A stretch of 64,000 nucleotides of DNA from Martelella mediterranea DSM 17316 (GTDB lineage: Bacteria; Pseudomonadota; Alphaproteobacteria; Rhizobiales; Rhizobiaceae): positions 3,924,001 to 3,988,000 of the forward strand of contig NZ_CP020330.1 in assembly GCF_002043005.1 (NCBI RefSeq), given 5' to 3'. Shown in pieces: positions 17,357-26,537 of the stretch. The position numbers and the translations under genes are program-made. Position 1 is the first letter of the stretch, and every line of letters begins with the position of its first letter. The notes below the pieces were generated by a model. It had not been told where the DNA came from. It made no database searches and worked only from the letters and a program-made list of their open reading frames with translations.

Positions 17357-18796
17357 TTGAAACTCTGGCCCGCAAGCGTTCAAACGGCCTGTGAAAGAGC
17401 GGCGCACGCCCTCAGACGGCGCACGCGCGAACTCGAGCGGCTGCCCGGCCTGCGCCATATCGCCGGCGCCTACAAGGTTATCGCCCGCTGGACCCATCAC
17501 CGGCTTCCGCGCGGCCTGTTCGCGCGCTCGCTGCTGATCATCATCATCCCGATGCTGCTGCTGCAGGCGGTGGTCGCCACCGTGTTCATGGAGCGCCACT
17601 GGCAGATGGTGACCCGCCGCCTTGCCGACGCCGTCACCGGCGATATCGCGGCAATCATCGACCTGATCGACGTGACCGGCGACGAATATGAAAGCGAGAT
17701 CGTCTCGATTGCCGCGCGCGACATGGGGCTGAGAGTCGCCTTCGAGCCGGGCGCGAAGCTCCCGCCGCCGCTGCCGAAGCCGTTTTTCGGCCTGCTCGAC
17801 CAGGTGCTGGCGGAGCTGATCTCGGCCAAGATCGGCCGGCCGTTCTGGATCGATACGCTCGGCGATTCCCGCTTCGTCGAAATCCGCATCAAACTCGATG
17901 ACGGTATATTGCGCATCTTCGCGCGCCGTTCGATGACCTATGCCTCGAACACCCATATCTTCATTCTGTGGATGGTCGGCACCTCGCTGGTGCTGATCGG
18001 GATCGCGACCCTGTTCCTGCGCGGCCAGATCCGGCCGATCCTGAAGCTGACCCAGGCCGCGGAGGATTTCGGCAAGGGCCATCGCTCCGAGGTGCCCTAT
18101 ACGCCGCGCGGCGCGATCGAAATCCGGCGGGCGGGCCTCGCCTTCATCCTGATGCGCGAGCGCATCGAGCGCCAGATCGAACAACGCACCACGATGCTGA
18201 ATGGCGTCAGTCACGATCTGCGCACCATCCTCACCCGCTTCAAGCTGCAGCTTGCCCTGATCGGCGAGAGCCCGGAGGTGGAGGCCCTCAACGAGGATAT
18301 CGAGGAAATGCAGAAAATGCTGCAGGGCTATATCGACTTTGCCCGCGGCGATGCCGAGGAAACCACCGGCACGGCCAGTCTCTCGACGCTGTTCCGCCGC
18401 CAGAAGGAGGATTTCGAACTCTCCGGAAAATCGCTGCATTATGTGGTGATCGGGCCGGACGAGGTCACGGTCAGGCCCAACGCCTTCGCCCGCCTGATCG
18501 CCAATCTCGCCTCCAACGCCAAGCGCCATGCCGACAGTCTGGAGATCACCGCCGAGCATGGCGAGAAATGGCTGACCGTGACCTTCGATGATGACGGGCC
18601 GGGTATTTCCCCGGAGATGCGCGAGGAAGTGTTCAAGCCGTTCCTCAGGCTCGACAATGCCCGCAACCTCGATTCCTCCGGCACCGGTCTCGGCCTCGCG
18701 ATCGCCCGCGATATCGCCCGCTCCCATGGCGGCAATGTCACCCTCGGCGACAGCCCGCTCGGCGGCCTGCGGGCCGTGATCAGCATCCCCTGCTAA
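17357..18796 (+). CDS. EnvZ-like sensor histidine kinase
   Basis: The 479-aa inner-membrane kinase has TM1 at about 53-77, a periplasmic sensor to about 198, TM2 at 199-221, a HAMP linker, and a DHp helix with phospho-acceptor H286 in GVSHDLRTILTR. The usual proline after the H-box threonine is isoleucine. ATP-binding boxes are NLASNAKRHAD, DDGPGI, FKPFLRLDNAR and GTGLGLAI. The start is TTG 9 bases after the regulator stop. It belongs to the same operon as the MarR and response regulator genes and should sense an envelope signal. Confidence 0.9.
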   Translation: MKLWPASVQTACERAAHALRRRTRELERLPGLRHIAGAYKVIARWTHHRLPRGLFARSLLIIIIPMLLLQAVVATVFMERHWQMVTRRLADAVTGDIAAIIDLIDVTGDEYESEIVSIAARDMGLRVAFEPGAKLPPPLPKPFFGLLDQVLAELISAKIGRPFWIDTLGDSRFVEIRIKLDDGILRIFARRSMTYASNTHIFILWMVGTSLVLIGIATLFLRGQIRPILKLTQAAEDFGKGHRSEVPYTPRGAIEIRRAGLAFILMRERIERQIEQRTTMLNGVSHDLRTILTRFKLQLALIGESPEVEALNEDIEEMQKMLQGYIDFARGDAEETTGTASLSTLFRRQKEDFELSGKSLHYVVIGPDEVTVRPNAFARLIANLASNAKRHADSLEITAEHGEKWLTVTFDDDGPGISPEMREEVFKPFLRLDNARNLDSSGTGLGLAIARDIARSHGGNVTLGDSPLGGLRAVISIPC

Positions 18797-18828
18797 ACCG
18801 GCCCACGCGCAAGCCCACAAATGGAAAA

Positions 18829-18848
18829 ATAAGTATTTGCTTACTTAT
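18829..18848. promoter_or_regulatory. orphan TetR-type palindrome
   Basis: ATAAGTA and TACTTAT form perfect 7-bp arms around TTTGCT. It looks like an operator of a TetR-family repressor of efflux genes, but it lies 33 bases past the kinase stop with no gene behind it on the plus strand. Confidence 0.4.
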
Positions 18849-18969
18849 ATGGGTGTCTCTGGCACGGCAGAGGAAAAGAGCCGCTTTCGTTTAAAACCAT
18901 GTCCCGAATGCCAGGTTTGCTGAATCGGCGACCGCGCTTGCCGCGCCGCGAAACAGCCAGCGCACAGAC

Positions 18970-19018
18970 AAAAAAGGCCCCATCACGGATCATGGGCGCA
19001 TGATCGGCGATGGGGCCC
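18970..19018 (-). terminator. intrinsic terminator on the minus strand
   Basis: Read on the minus strand, arms GGCCCCATC and GATGGGGCC enclose a loop with a second small stem and are followed by six T. It ends the transcript of the 87-aa gene at 19059-19322 and may also act on the kinase operon from the other side. Confidence 0.8.
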
Positions 19019-19058
19019 GAGCTTAATTTTATACGCTTTAGAAAAAAATTTAATTAAA

Positions 19059-19322
19059 TCACGAACCTATACCAATATTTAAAGCTTTATTATAAAGATA
19101 GAGAGCGCTGAAGGTCATTACCACCACCCAAAATATTCCGAAGGATACTATGAGTATAAGATATGGCCAGCGGCGATTGTAAAAAGGCGTGATACGATAG
19201 CACTTGCCGCATGTGGAGGAGCCAAATCGCAAACGATGACCACAGCGACAGGTAAAAAAGCGCCTTGGCGATTTGCGCCTTCGCTCCGGCTCCATCCGTT
19301 GTCTTTCAGCCACAAAATGCAT
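19059..19322 (-). CDS. small zinc-ribbon membrane protein, unknown function
   Basis: The 87-aa product has a basic N-terminus, a metal-binding cluster CRCGHRLRFGSSTCGKC (residues 25-41) with four cysteines, and one strong membrane helix at about 52-75. It resembles tail-anchored zinc ribbons but I recognise no family. The region is more AT-rich than its neighbours. A good terminator lies 40 bases downstream on the same strand, which supports a real gene. The ATG at 19322 or a second at 19295 could start it. Confidence 0.55.
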   Translation of the reverse strand: MHFVAERQRMEPERRRKSPRRFFTCRCGHRLRFGSSTCGKCYRITPFYNRRWPYLILIVSFGIFWVVVMTFSALYLYNKALNIGIGS

Positions 19323-19403
19323 CTCAGCCCTCTCGAGTGCTCAAGGTTCTAAAACCCCTCCCGAAGCGATGAACAAGTGATATACGTTCGAGCAAACTTA
19401 CAA

Positions 19404-19423
19404 AATACCATATTCATGGTATT
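19404..19423. promoter_or_regulatory. candidate NarL-type 7-2-7 site
   Basis: AATACCAT-ATTC-ATGGTATT is a perfect 8-bp inverted repeat. Read as heptamers it is TACCATA, two bases, CATGGTA: the inverted 7-2-7 layout bound by NarL-family response regulators. It lies about 100 bases upstream of such a regulator gene at 19521. Confidence 0.45.
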
Positions 19424-19520
19424 GCCGGCATCCGCGATACAAGAAACAAAATGGGATTGGCTGCGCAACGCGGTCACGGCGGTTCCGAAGCTCTTCGGAT
19501 AGAGATGGGGACATACTTCT

Positions 19521-20174
19521 TTGGCACCCTTTCGAATTGTCCTATGCGAGGACGACGATGTCGTGCGCCAACGGCTGGCAAGTCTGATCAAGGGATGGGA
19601 TGGCGGCCAACTGGTCGCCGCTTGCGCAACCATTGCGGAGACGCGCGCGGTCTTTGAGAGGTCTGAAATCGACCTTCTGATCGCGGATCTGAATTTGCCG
19701 GATGGCAGCGGCCTCGAAGCGATCCGCGCTTTGCGCAAGACGCACCCGAGGGCCGAGGCGATGGTCATTTCCGTTCTCGCGGACGACAGGTCCGTGCTCG
19801 AAGCAATCGGGGCCGGGGCTTCAGGTTACCTGCTGAAGGATGCTGACAGCCTGGATCTGATCGAGGCGGTCGAAAGCCTGATGGCGGGTCATTCACCGAT
19901 ATCCTCCCGGATCGCCCGCGTTCTTGTGAGGCAACTCTCTGAACAGGCGCCCGATACCCGTTCTCCAGAGCCGGCCGTGAACATGACCTCACGAGAGATG
20001 GATATATTATGGGGCATCGCAAAGGGGTTCACCTATGCGGAAATCGCCCAGCAATTGCATATTTCGAGACAGACTGTTCCGGTCCATATCCGTAATATCT
20101 ATCGCAAACTTCAGGTGAAGAACCGGTCGGAGGCCGTTTTTGAGGCGACCCGCCAGGGACTGATGCAATTCTGA
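19521..20174 (+). CDS. NarL/LuxR-type response regulator
   Basis: The 217-aa protein has a receiver domain (CEDDDVV at residues 9-15, phospho-acceptor D56 in IADLNLPDGSG, Lys in GYLLKDAD) and a C-terminal LuxR helix-turn-helix (FTYAEIAQQLHISRQTVPVHIRNIYRKL). In that helix a Pro stands in TVPVH where TVxxH is usual. The start is TTG. Eleven bases separate it from the cognate kinase gene. A candidate autoregulatory site lies upstream. Confidence 0.9.
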   Translation: MAPFRIVLCEDDDVVRQRLASLIKGWDGGQLVAACATIAETRAVFERSEIDLLIADLNLPDGSGLEAIRALRKTHPRAEAMVISVLADDRSVLEAIGAGASGYLLKDADSLDLIEAVESLMAGHSPISSRIARVLVRQLSEQAPDTRSPEPAVNMTSREMDILWGIAKGFTYAEIAQQLHISRQTVPVHIRNIYRKLQVKNRSEAVFEATRQGLMQF

Positions 20175-20185
20175 CGGCAAATCCA

Positions 20186-22051
20186 ATGGCCTTGGCGGCG
20201 AAAAAACTTCAGGCCTGGGCAGGCCACCCGACACTGTCATCTCTCTTGCTCAAGCTGCTTTTTGTTGTTTCAATCGCCATCTGCTGTGCGATGCCGTTCG
20301 TACTGTCCCTGCCGACGCCGCGCGATGCGCTCGTTCTGCATTCGGCAATACTTCAGGAAGGCGCTTCCCCGGCGCGTGAGATAACGCTACCCTATACGCG
20401 AACGAACGTCTGGGAATCGTCACGCACCGAAGCGCTCTACAAGATCCATTTTCCCCGGGAGGCGGTTCCTGCCGATCATCCGGTTCTCTTCTTTCCGGCG
20501 GTACGCCAGGCCATAGACGTACGTCTGAATGCTATTCCCCTTGTGCGCCGGGAAATCTCACTCCTCACCTCGCCGCGCCTGGGCGATTACTATGCATTTG
20601 ATGTCATGCCCCTGGCGCTTCGTGATGGCGTCAACGAACTTGAAATCCGCCATAGCCGTCTGGATGGCTGGATCTCGAGCTATCTCTCACCCGCTTACCT
20701 GATGTCGCAATCCGTATTCGCGCCTTATCGGCAACTCTATGATTTCGTCTTCGAACAGTGGCGCTTCACCTCGCTCCTGCTCAAGGCGATCATTACCATC
20801 AGCGTCGTCATGATAGCGCTATTGCGGCCAGCCGATGGCTTCTTTCGATGGTTCAGCCTGATCATGGTCTTCAGCCTCACCCTGACGGCGACGCAATACG
20901 GCTTCTCGCTTGCCGGCGCCGGCGTGCCGCGACTTTATTATGCAACGCTGCAATTGGGCACGCTTTTGCTTGCGGTTGCTCTGACGCTCGAAATGGCAGG
21001 CCGGAAATTCGTCCGGAAATCGCTCTATCTGGCGCTGGGCCTCCCGCTTACGCTGCTCACAGCGTATTGGGCCGGCCTGGGTTCGAGATCGCAGATTGCA
21101 GTGCTCGGCAATGTCTTGAGCATTGCCGCCATGATGGCGGCGTTGTGGATTGCAATCGCGCATTACTATAGGTCGCGGGATCCGATTGCGGCCATCATAG
21201 CCGCGCCGCTCGCTCTCTGCTTCCTGTTCGGGCTTCATGACGTCGGCCTGTTGTTCGGCCTCACGAACGGCGCCCACATGTTAACGCCCTATATCGAGAT
21301 GGCGACCCTCCTGGCCGCCATGCTCATCATCACAATCAGGTTGATCCAGAGTCTGAACCAGCTTGATAGCGCCAACATCCGCCTGAAACGGCGGCTTGAT
21401 GAGCAACAGAAAGAGTTGAACCTGCTTCATGAAAAAGAACGCAGGAATTTGACCCGCATGGCCCTCGAAAAGGAGCGCGATCGCCTGATGCGCGACCTGC
21501 ATGACGGACTGAGCGGCCACCTCGTGTCGATCATGGCCCAGACTGAGAGAGAGAATCTGGCTCCGGAGGCGATCCGCACCACCGCCCGGGATGCACTGGG
21601 CGATCTCCGGCTGGTGATCCAGTCGCTTGACCTGAGCGACACGGATCTGCGGGTCGCGCTGGCCGGCTTTCGCGAGCGAACCGGCCCGTACCTGCACCGC
21701 ATGGGCATTCGGCTCGACTGGCAGACCGGGAACATGCCGGAAGTCACCGGGGTTACGCCTTCAACCGCCCTCGCCCTTTTAAGAATACTGCAGGAGGCCG
21801 TCACCAATGCGGTCAAACATGGACCAGCAACGCACATCGCGATTTCCGCGTCCGCCAATGAGAATGGGGACGCGGTCATCACCGTGGAGAACGATTTTAG
21901 CGGCAACGATATCCGCGGCAAAGGCCATGGCCTCGCCAATATGGCCACGCGCGCCCGAACCTTTGGCGGCGATATTGCCTTCACCCGTTCAAAAGACATG
22001 GCGCGTCTCGTGATCACGCTGCCCACAGCCCTGCGCCCGCAGCCCGCCTGA
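20186..22051 (+). CDS. NarX/UhpB-type sensor kinase with 7TM-DISM-like input
   Basis: The 621-aa protein begins with a signal-anchor helix (about 20-42) and a periplasmic beta-rich domain to about residue 190. Six to seven membrane helices follow (about 195-390), as in 7TMR-DISM receptors, then a coiled coil and a HisKA_3 domain with RDLHDGLSGHLVSI, where the phospho-acceptor His lies. The HATPase domain has LLRILQEAVTNAVKHG and ends in GHGLANMATRARTFGG. It phosphorylates the regulator encoded just upstream. The ligand is unknown; DISM sensors often bind carbohydrates. Confidence 0.87.
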   Translation: MALAAKKLQAWAGHPTLSSLLLKLLFVVSIAICCAMPFVLSLPTPRDALVLHSAILQEGASPAREITLPYTRTNVWESSRTEALYKIHFPREAVPADHPVLFFPAVRQAIDVRLNAIPLVRREISLLTSPRLGDYYAFDVMPLALRDGVNELEIRHSRLDGWISSYLSPAYLMSQSVFAPYRQLYDFVFEQWRFTSLLLKAIITISVVMIALLRPADGFFRWFSLIMVFSLTLTATQYGFSLAGAGVPRLYYATLQLGTLLLAVALTLEMAGRKFVRKSLYLALGLPLTLLTAYWAGLGSRSQIAVLGNVLSIAAMMAALWIAIAHYYRSRDPIAAIIAAPLALCFLFGLHDVGLLFGLTNGAHMLTPYIEMATLLAAMLIITIRLIQSLNQLDSANIRLKRRLDEQQKELNLLHEKERRNLTRMALEKERDRLMRDLHDGLSGHLVSIMAQTERENLAPEAIRTTARDALGDLRLVIQSLDLSDTDLRVALAGFRERTGPYLHRMGIRLDWQTGNMPEVTGVTPSTALALLRILQEAVTNAVKHGPATHIAISASANENGDAVITVENDFSGNDIRGKGHGLANMATRARTFGGDIAFTRSKDMARLVITLPTALRPQPA

Positions 22052-22077
22052 TTGACAAAGACGCAGACGCGAGCACG

Positions 22078-22857
22078 TCAGGCGGGATGCTGCTGGACGC
22101 TGAGGCCGCCGTCAACGGTCAGGCAGGTCGCGTTCATGAACGGGCATTCGTCGGAGATCATGAACACAGCCGCCATCGCGATCTCCTCGGGCGTGGCGAT
22201 CCGTCCGCCGGGGTGGAGCTTCAGCGTCTCGGCTTTCGCCGCCTCGGGATCAGGAAAGCTGTTCCAGTAGTCGATGACCTTCTGCGTCGCCACATAGCCG
22301 GGCGCGAGCGCGTTCACCCGGACGTTGTTCGCCGCATATTCAAGGCCCAGCGACTTGGTCATGCCGAGAAGCGCATGTTTTGCCAGCGGATAAGGAAAGG
22401 TATGGGGGATGATGGTGAAGGCGTGGGTCGAGGCAATGTTGAGGATCACGCCGCCGCCGGCATCGATCATCCCCGGCAGCGCCGCCTTGCAGCAGTTCCA
22501 CGCGCCCTTGAGATTGATGTCGAAGCACCGGTTCCAGTCCTCGTCGCTGGTCTCGAGCGGGGTGGAGAACACATTGACGCCGGCATTGTTGACCAGAGCG
22601 TTGATAGACCCGATTTCGTCGGCGGCCTGTTTCATGGCGGCGGCGATCGCTCGGGCATCGGTTATATCGGCGGCGGCCCAACCAAGGGACCCGTCAGGCG
22701 CAACGAGGGTCGCGGCCTCGCGCTCCAGAAGCGCGCCGTCGCGGTCGACCATGAACAGCGCCGCGCCCTCCTTCACGAAGGCCCTCGCGAGCGCCAGGCC
22801 GATACCCTGGGCCGCGCCGGTGACGAATATGCGTTTGCCCGAAAGCCGTCCCGTCAT
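22078..22857 (-). CDS. SDR dehydrogenase of the galactose cluster
   Basis: This 259-aa classical SDR has the NAD(P) motif TGAAQGIGLA, NNAG, an active-site Ser in IASTHAF, and a YPLAKHAL segment in which the YxxxK motif is Y-P-L-A-K. It ends in TVDGGLSVQ. Being the last gene of the dgoD-ABC operon, it is probably the D-galactose (or D-fucose) 1-dehydrogenase that forms the lactone. Substrate is inferred from context. Ten bases separate it from dgoD. Confidence 0.8.
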   Translation of the reverse strand: MTGRLSGKRIFVTGAAQGIGLALARAFVKEGAALFMVDRDGALLEREAATLVAPDGSLGWAAADITDARAIAAAMKQAADEIGSINALVNNAGVNVFSTPLETSDEDWNRCFDINLKGAWNCCKAALPGMIDAGGGVILNIASTHAFTIIPHTFPYPLAKHALLGMTKSLGLEYAANNVRVNALAPGYVATQKVIDYWNSFPDPEAAKAETLKLHPGGRIATPEEIAMAAVFMISDECPFMNATCLTVDGGLSVQQHPA

Positions 22858-22867
22858 TTTCCGCTCC

Positions 22868-24016
22868 TCACCACTCGGCGAAACTGCCGTCCGGATGACG
22901 CCAGATCGGGTTGCGCCAGCGATGACCCTCTCTGGCGCGCTCTATCACATAGGCCTCGTCGATCTCGATGCCGAGCCCCGGCCCTTGCGGTATGCCGACA
23001 AAGCCATCGGCATATTCGAACACGTCCTTGTTCGAAATGTAATCGAGAATGTCGTTGGTCTCGTTATAATGGATGCCCAGACTCTGCTCCTGGATGAAGG
23101 CGTTGTAGGACACGGCGTCCACCTGAAGGCAGGCGGCGAGCGCGATCGGCCCGAGCGGACAATGCGGCGCGAGCGCCACATCATAGGCTTCCGCCATGGC
23201 GGCGATCTTGCGGCATTCGGTGATGCCGCCGGCATGCGACAGATCCGGCTGGATGATATCGACATAGCCGCCCTCGAATATCGGCTTGTAGTCCCAGCGC
23301 GAATAGAGCCGCTCGCCCAGCGCGATCGGCGTGGAGGAATGGTTGGCGATCTCCCTCAGAGCTTCCGCGTTTTCCGAAAGCACCGGTTCCTCGATGAACA
23401 TCAGCTTGTAGGGGTCGAGTTCCTTTGCCAGCACCTTGGCCATCGGCTTGTGGACGCGGCCGTGAAAATCGACGCCGATGCCGATATGGGGGCCGACGGC
23501 CTCGCGGATGATCGCGATGGTCTCGACCGCCTTTTCCACCTTCTCATTGGTGTCGACGATCTGCATCTCCTCGCAGCCGTTGAGCTTGATCGCCTTGAAG
23601 CCGCGCGCGACTACCTCTTTCGCGTTCGTCGCAACGTCGGCAGGACGGTCGCCGCCGATCCAGGAGTAGACCTTGATGCGGTTCCTCAACTGGCCGCCGA
23701 GGAGCGCATGGACCGGCTGCCCGAGCGCCTTGCCCTTGATATCCCACAGCGCCTGGTCGATGCCGGCCAGCGCCGACATGTGGATCGCGCCGCCCCGATA
23801 GAACCCGCCCCGGTAAAGCACGGTCCAGTGATCCTCTATCAGAAACGGGTCCTTGCCGACGAGATAATCCGCCATCTCGTTGACTGCCGCCTGAACGGTC
23901 AACGCGCGCCCTTCCACAACCGGCTCGCCCCAGCCGACAATGCCCTCATCGGTCTCGATCTTCAGGAACAGCCAGCGCGGCGGGGCCAGATAGGTGGTGA
24001 GCTTGGTGATCTTCAT
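22868..24016 (-). CDS. dgoD: D-galactonate dehydratase
   Basis: The 382-aa enolase-superfamily enzyme dehydrates D-galactonate to 2-dehydro-3-deoxygalactonate. The metal and base residues are visible in [10 protein letters not shown] (Asp and the catalytic His), FIEEPV (Glu), ALGERL (Glu) and APHCPLGP (the second catalytic His). GFKAIKLNG and [12 protein letters not shown] loop HAGGITEC also fit. Length is that of E. coli DgoD. It lies between the SDR and GMC genes in a coupled operon. Confidence 0.95.
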   Translation of the reverse strand: MKITKLTTYLAPPRWLFLKIETDEGIVGWGEPVVEGRALTVQAAVNEMADYLVGKDPFLIEDHWTVLYRGGFYRGGAIHMSALAGIDQALWDIKGKALGQPVHALLGGQLRNRIKVYSWIGGDRPADVATNAKEVVARGFKAIKLNGCEEMQIVDTNEKVEKAVETIAIIREAVGPHIGIGVDFHGRVHKPMAKVLAKELDPYKLMFIEEPVLSENAEALREIANHSSTPIALGERLYSRWDYKPIFEGGYVDIIQPDLSHAGGITECRKIAAMAEAYDVALAPHCPLGPIALAACLQVDAVSYNAFIQEQSLGIHYNETNDILDYISNKDVFEYADGFVGIPQGPGLGIEIDEAYVIERAREGHRWRNPIWRHPDGSFAEW

Positions 24017-24028
24017 GACTGGTTCCGA

Positions 24029-25648
24029 TCAGGGAAGTATGAGGTCGATCGCCTTGGCGGCGGCGGCAAGAACGGCGGCATTGGTGTTGCCGCTGACGAT
24101 GGTCGGCATCAGCGAGGCGTCGATGACCCTGAGGCCCCTTGTGCCCCGGACCCTGAGGCGACTGTCGAGCACGGCGTCCGGATCGCCGTCACGCCCCATC
24201 CGGCAGGTGCCGACCGGGTGATAGCCGGTCTTGACGGTGCGCTTGCAATGCGCCGCGATCGCCTCGTCGCTGGTCACATCGGCGCCCGGAAAGATTTCCC
24301 TGTCGATCAGTTCGCGCATCGGCGAAGCGGCAAGCACGGTGCGCGCGTAGCGAAAGCCCGCCATCGTTATCCTGAGATCGTCGGGATGGCTGAAAATCTG
24401 GGTATCGACTACCGGATCGGCGAACGGATCGCTGGAGGAAAGCGTCACCGAGCCGCGCGATTTCGGGCGCAGCAGCAGCGAGTTGATGGTCACGCCGTCG
24501 CCGGGATCGGTGCCCATGACATCGCGGTCGAGATAGATGGTCGGCACGCAGAACATCTGGATCGTCGGGCGGTCGCTCGTGCCTTCCGGATCGTGGAAGG
24601 CACAGGTTTCGACCCCTGTGGTGGAGGCCGGGCCGGACTTGAACAGCAGATATTGCAGCCCCGCCTTGATCATCGGCCAGCCGCGATCCTGCCCGTAATA
24701 GCCGAACGAGCCCTTGGTGGTGGCGACCACCGGACACTCATAATGGTCCTGAAGATTGCGCCCGACGCCGGGAAGCGCGAGCTTGACCGCAATGCCGTGC
24801 CGGGCGAGTTCATCCTCCGGTCCGATCCCGGACAGCATCAGCAGTTTTGGGGTCTGATAGGCACCGGCCGCAAGGATCACTTCGCTGTCCGCGAAGACGG
24901 ATTTCCGGCCGCCGCCCTGCACGTAATCAACGCCGACCGCCCGGTCGCCCTCCATGCGGATCGCGGTGACGGTTGCCCCGGTCACGATCGTCAGCAGCGG
25001 ATCATTCATGACCGGAGCTAGAAACGCATCGACAGCGCTGCAGCGCCGGCGCGTGCGCCAGTCAATTGTGTGCTGCATGAAGCCGACGCCGAACTGGCTT
25101 TCGCCGTTGAAATCCGGGTTGTAGGGAATGCCCATGCCCTGCAGGGTTTTGACATAAATGCGGGTCATCGGACTGGTGTGGCCGAGATGGGAGACCTTCA
25201 GCGGTCCGCCGACGCCATGATATTCGCCGGCAAGATGGTCGTTATCCTCCTGCGCCTTGAAATAGGGCAGAAGATCGCGATAGCTCCAGGCGTCGTCGCC
25301 TTCGGTCACCAGCTCGTTCCAGTGGTCGAAATCGGCCGCCTGCCCGCGCATATAGACCATGGCATTGACCGTGCTGCCACCACCGAGCACCCTGCCCTGC
25401 GGCACGATCGGCCCGCGCCCGTCAAGCTGCGGCTGCGGCGCGGTCGCGTGCATCGCAAGATAGGTGTCCTTCGCCAGGAACTTCATGTAGCCGGCGGGGA
25501 AATGCATGATCGGGCTGGCCTTGGCCGGGCCGCGCTCCAGCACAAGCACGCTCGCGCCGCACTTCACCAGACCGGCGGCAACCACGCAGGCCGAACTGCC
25601 GCCACCGACGAGGATATAGTCGTATCGTCCGTCGCTCGTCTTGCTCAT
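24029..25648 (-). CDS. GMC-family FAD oxidoreductase (choline-dehydrogenase-like)
   Basis: The 539-aa flavoenzyme begins with the dinucleotide fold DYILVGGGSSACVVAAGL and the FAD motif VLERGPAKASP, contains the GMC signature GRVLGGGSTVNAMVY and GAYQTPKLLMLSGIG, and ends with GYHPVGTCRMG holding the catalytic His. Members oxidise primary or secondary alcohols, including sugars. No signal peptide is seen, so it is cytoplasmic. Its position inside the galactose operon suggests a sugar or sugar-alcohol substrate rather than choline. Its start overlaps the epimerase stop (ATGA). Confidence 0.88.
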   Translation of the reverse strand: MSKTSDGRYDYILVGGGSSACVVAAGLVKCGASVLVLERGPAKASPIMHFPAGYMKFLAKDTYLAMHATAPQPQLDGRGPIVPQGRVLGGGSTVNAMVYMRGQAADFDHWNELVTEGDDAWSYRDLLPYFKAQEDNDHLAGEYHGVGGPLKVSHLGHTSPMTRIYVKTLQGMGIPYNPDFNGESQFGVGFMQHTIDWRTRRRCSAVDAFLAPVMNDPLLTIVTGATVTAIRMEGDRAVGVDYVQGGGRKSVFADSEVILAAGAYQTPKLLMLSGIGPEDELARHGIAVKLALPGVGRNLQDHYECPVVATTKGSFGYYGQDRGWPMIKAGLQYLLFKSGPASTTGVETCAFHDPEGTSDRPTIQMFCVPTIYLDRDVMGTDPGDGVTINSLLLRPKSRGSVTLSSSDPFADPVVDTQIFSHPDDLRITMAGFRYARTVLAASPMRELIDREIFPGADVTSDEAIAAHCKRTVKTGYHPVGTCRMGRDGDPDAVLDSRLRVRGTRGLRVIDASLMPTIVSGNTNAAVLAAAAKAIDLILP

Positions 25649-26532
25649 AGGTCCTGCGCTCCCAGCCAGATGCTGCCCGACAGTTTTTCGCCGGGCTGAA
25701 GAATGCGAAGCCCGCCAAGATCGGGCATGTTGTGACCGTCCACCAGATGCGACATCGGCTCGAAACAGAAATAGTCCCGCTGAAAGTTCGGATCGAACGC
25801 GGTATCCGAGACAAACAGGAAAGCGTGCCGGAACAGCGGTTCCGCCTTCAGGGATAGCTTCGTTTCCCGTTCCGGCCAGGCGATCACCGCTTCGCCGGAC
25901 CAGTCCTCGAAGCCGTTATTGACCCAGCGGTGCGGCAGGGGCGAAGGCTTACTGAAATCGAGATCGGCGGGGATGTCCGTGGCCTCGCCCGGCAGCCATC
26001 CCTCGACCTCGGTCCAGAATTTCCGGGCGGGCGCCATGAGCGTGGTTTGCGGCGTCATCGGGAAATAGGGATGCCATCCAAGCCCGAAAGGCAGCGGCTC
26101 GTCTCCCTGGTTCTCGACGGTCGACGTCATCTGCAATTCGCCGTCGGCAAGCGAAAAACGCTGCCATGCCTCATAGACATAGGGCGTGCCGCCGCCCGCA
26201 TGCCGGAAACGCATCGCCAGCCGGTCGGCCTCGTGTTCTTCCAATGACCATTGCGAAAGCCAGCCCTCGCCATGGAGGTAATGCGGGTCCCAGTCGGTAT
26301 TCGCGGTCAGGGCGTATTGCTTGCCGTTGAAGGTGAACCGGTTGTCCCGCACCCGGTTGCCGAACGGCACCAGCGGATAGCAGGCGGACGACAGCGCATC
26401 CGCCCCCTCGGGCGCTTCGCGCAGTAGGGCCACCCGTCCCTCTGCGCCATCCCGCCAGAGACCGAGGATCAATCCGCCCTTTGTCGAGGCTCGCAGCGAC
26501 AGGGCCCCGGAGCTGATATCAACGACCGCCAT
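25645..26532 (-). CDS. aldose 1-epimerase family protein (GalM-like)
   Basis: The 295-aa protein has the galactose-mutarotase-like beta sandwich. NRVRDNRFTFNGK, HYLHGEGW with the conserved His, and LGWHPYFP match the aldose epimerase family; the catalytic Glu is probably in FCFEPMSH. It would interconvert alpha- and beta-sugar for the dehydrogenase. ATG 26532 follows AAGGGG by 8 bases; a GTG at 26541 overlaps the permease stop but lacks a spaced site. It is an operon partner of the ABC genes. Confidence 0.85.
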   Translation of the reverse strand: MAVVDISSGALSLRASTKGGLILGLWRDGAEGRVALLREAPEGADALSSACYPLVPFGNRVRDNRFTFNGKQYALTANTDWDPHYLHGEGWLSQWSLEEHEADRLAMRFRHAGGGTPYVYEAWQRFSLADGELQMTSTVENQGDEPLPFGLGWHPYFPMTPQTTLMAPARKFWTEVEGWLPGEATDIPADLDFSKPSPLPHRWVNNGFEDWSGEAVIAWPERETKLSLKAEPLFRHAFLFVSDTAFDPNFQRDYFCFEPMSHLVDGHNMPDLGGLRILQPGEKLSGSIWLGAQDL

Positions 26533-26537
26533 GCCCC

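Noticed and set aside
16595..18820. 741-codon open frame antisense to the two-component operon
   Set aside because: It is the shadow of the kinase and regulator genes, has biased composition and no domain.
22409..25021. 870-codon antisense open frame across the SDR, dgoD and GMC genes
   Set aside because: It results from codon bias on the opposite strand; all three sense genes have full motifs.
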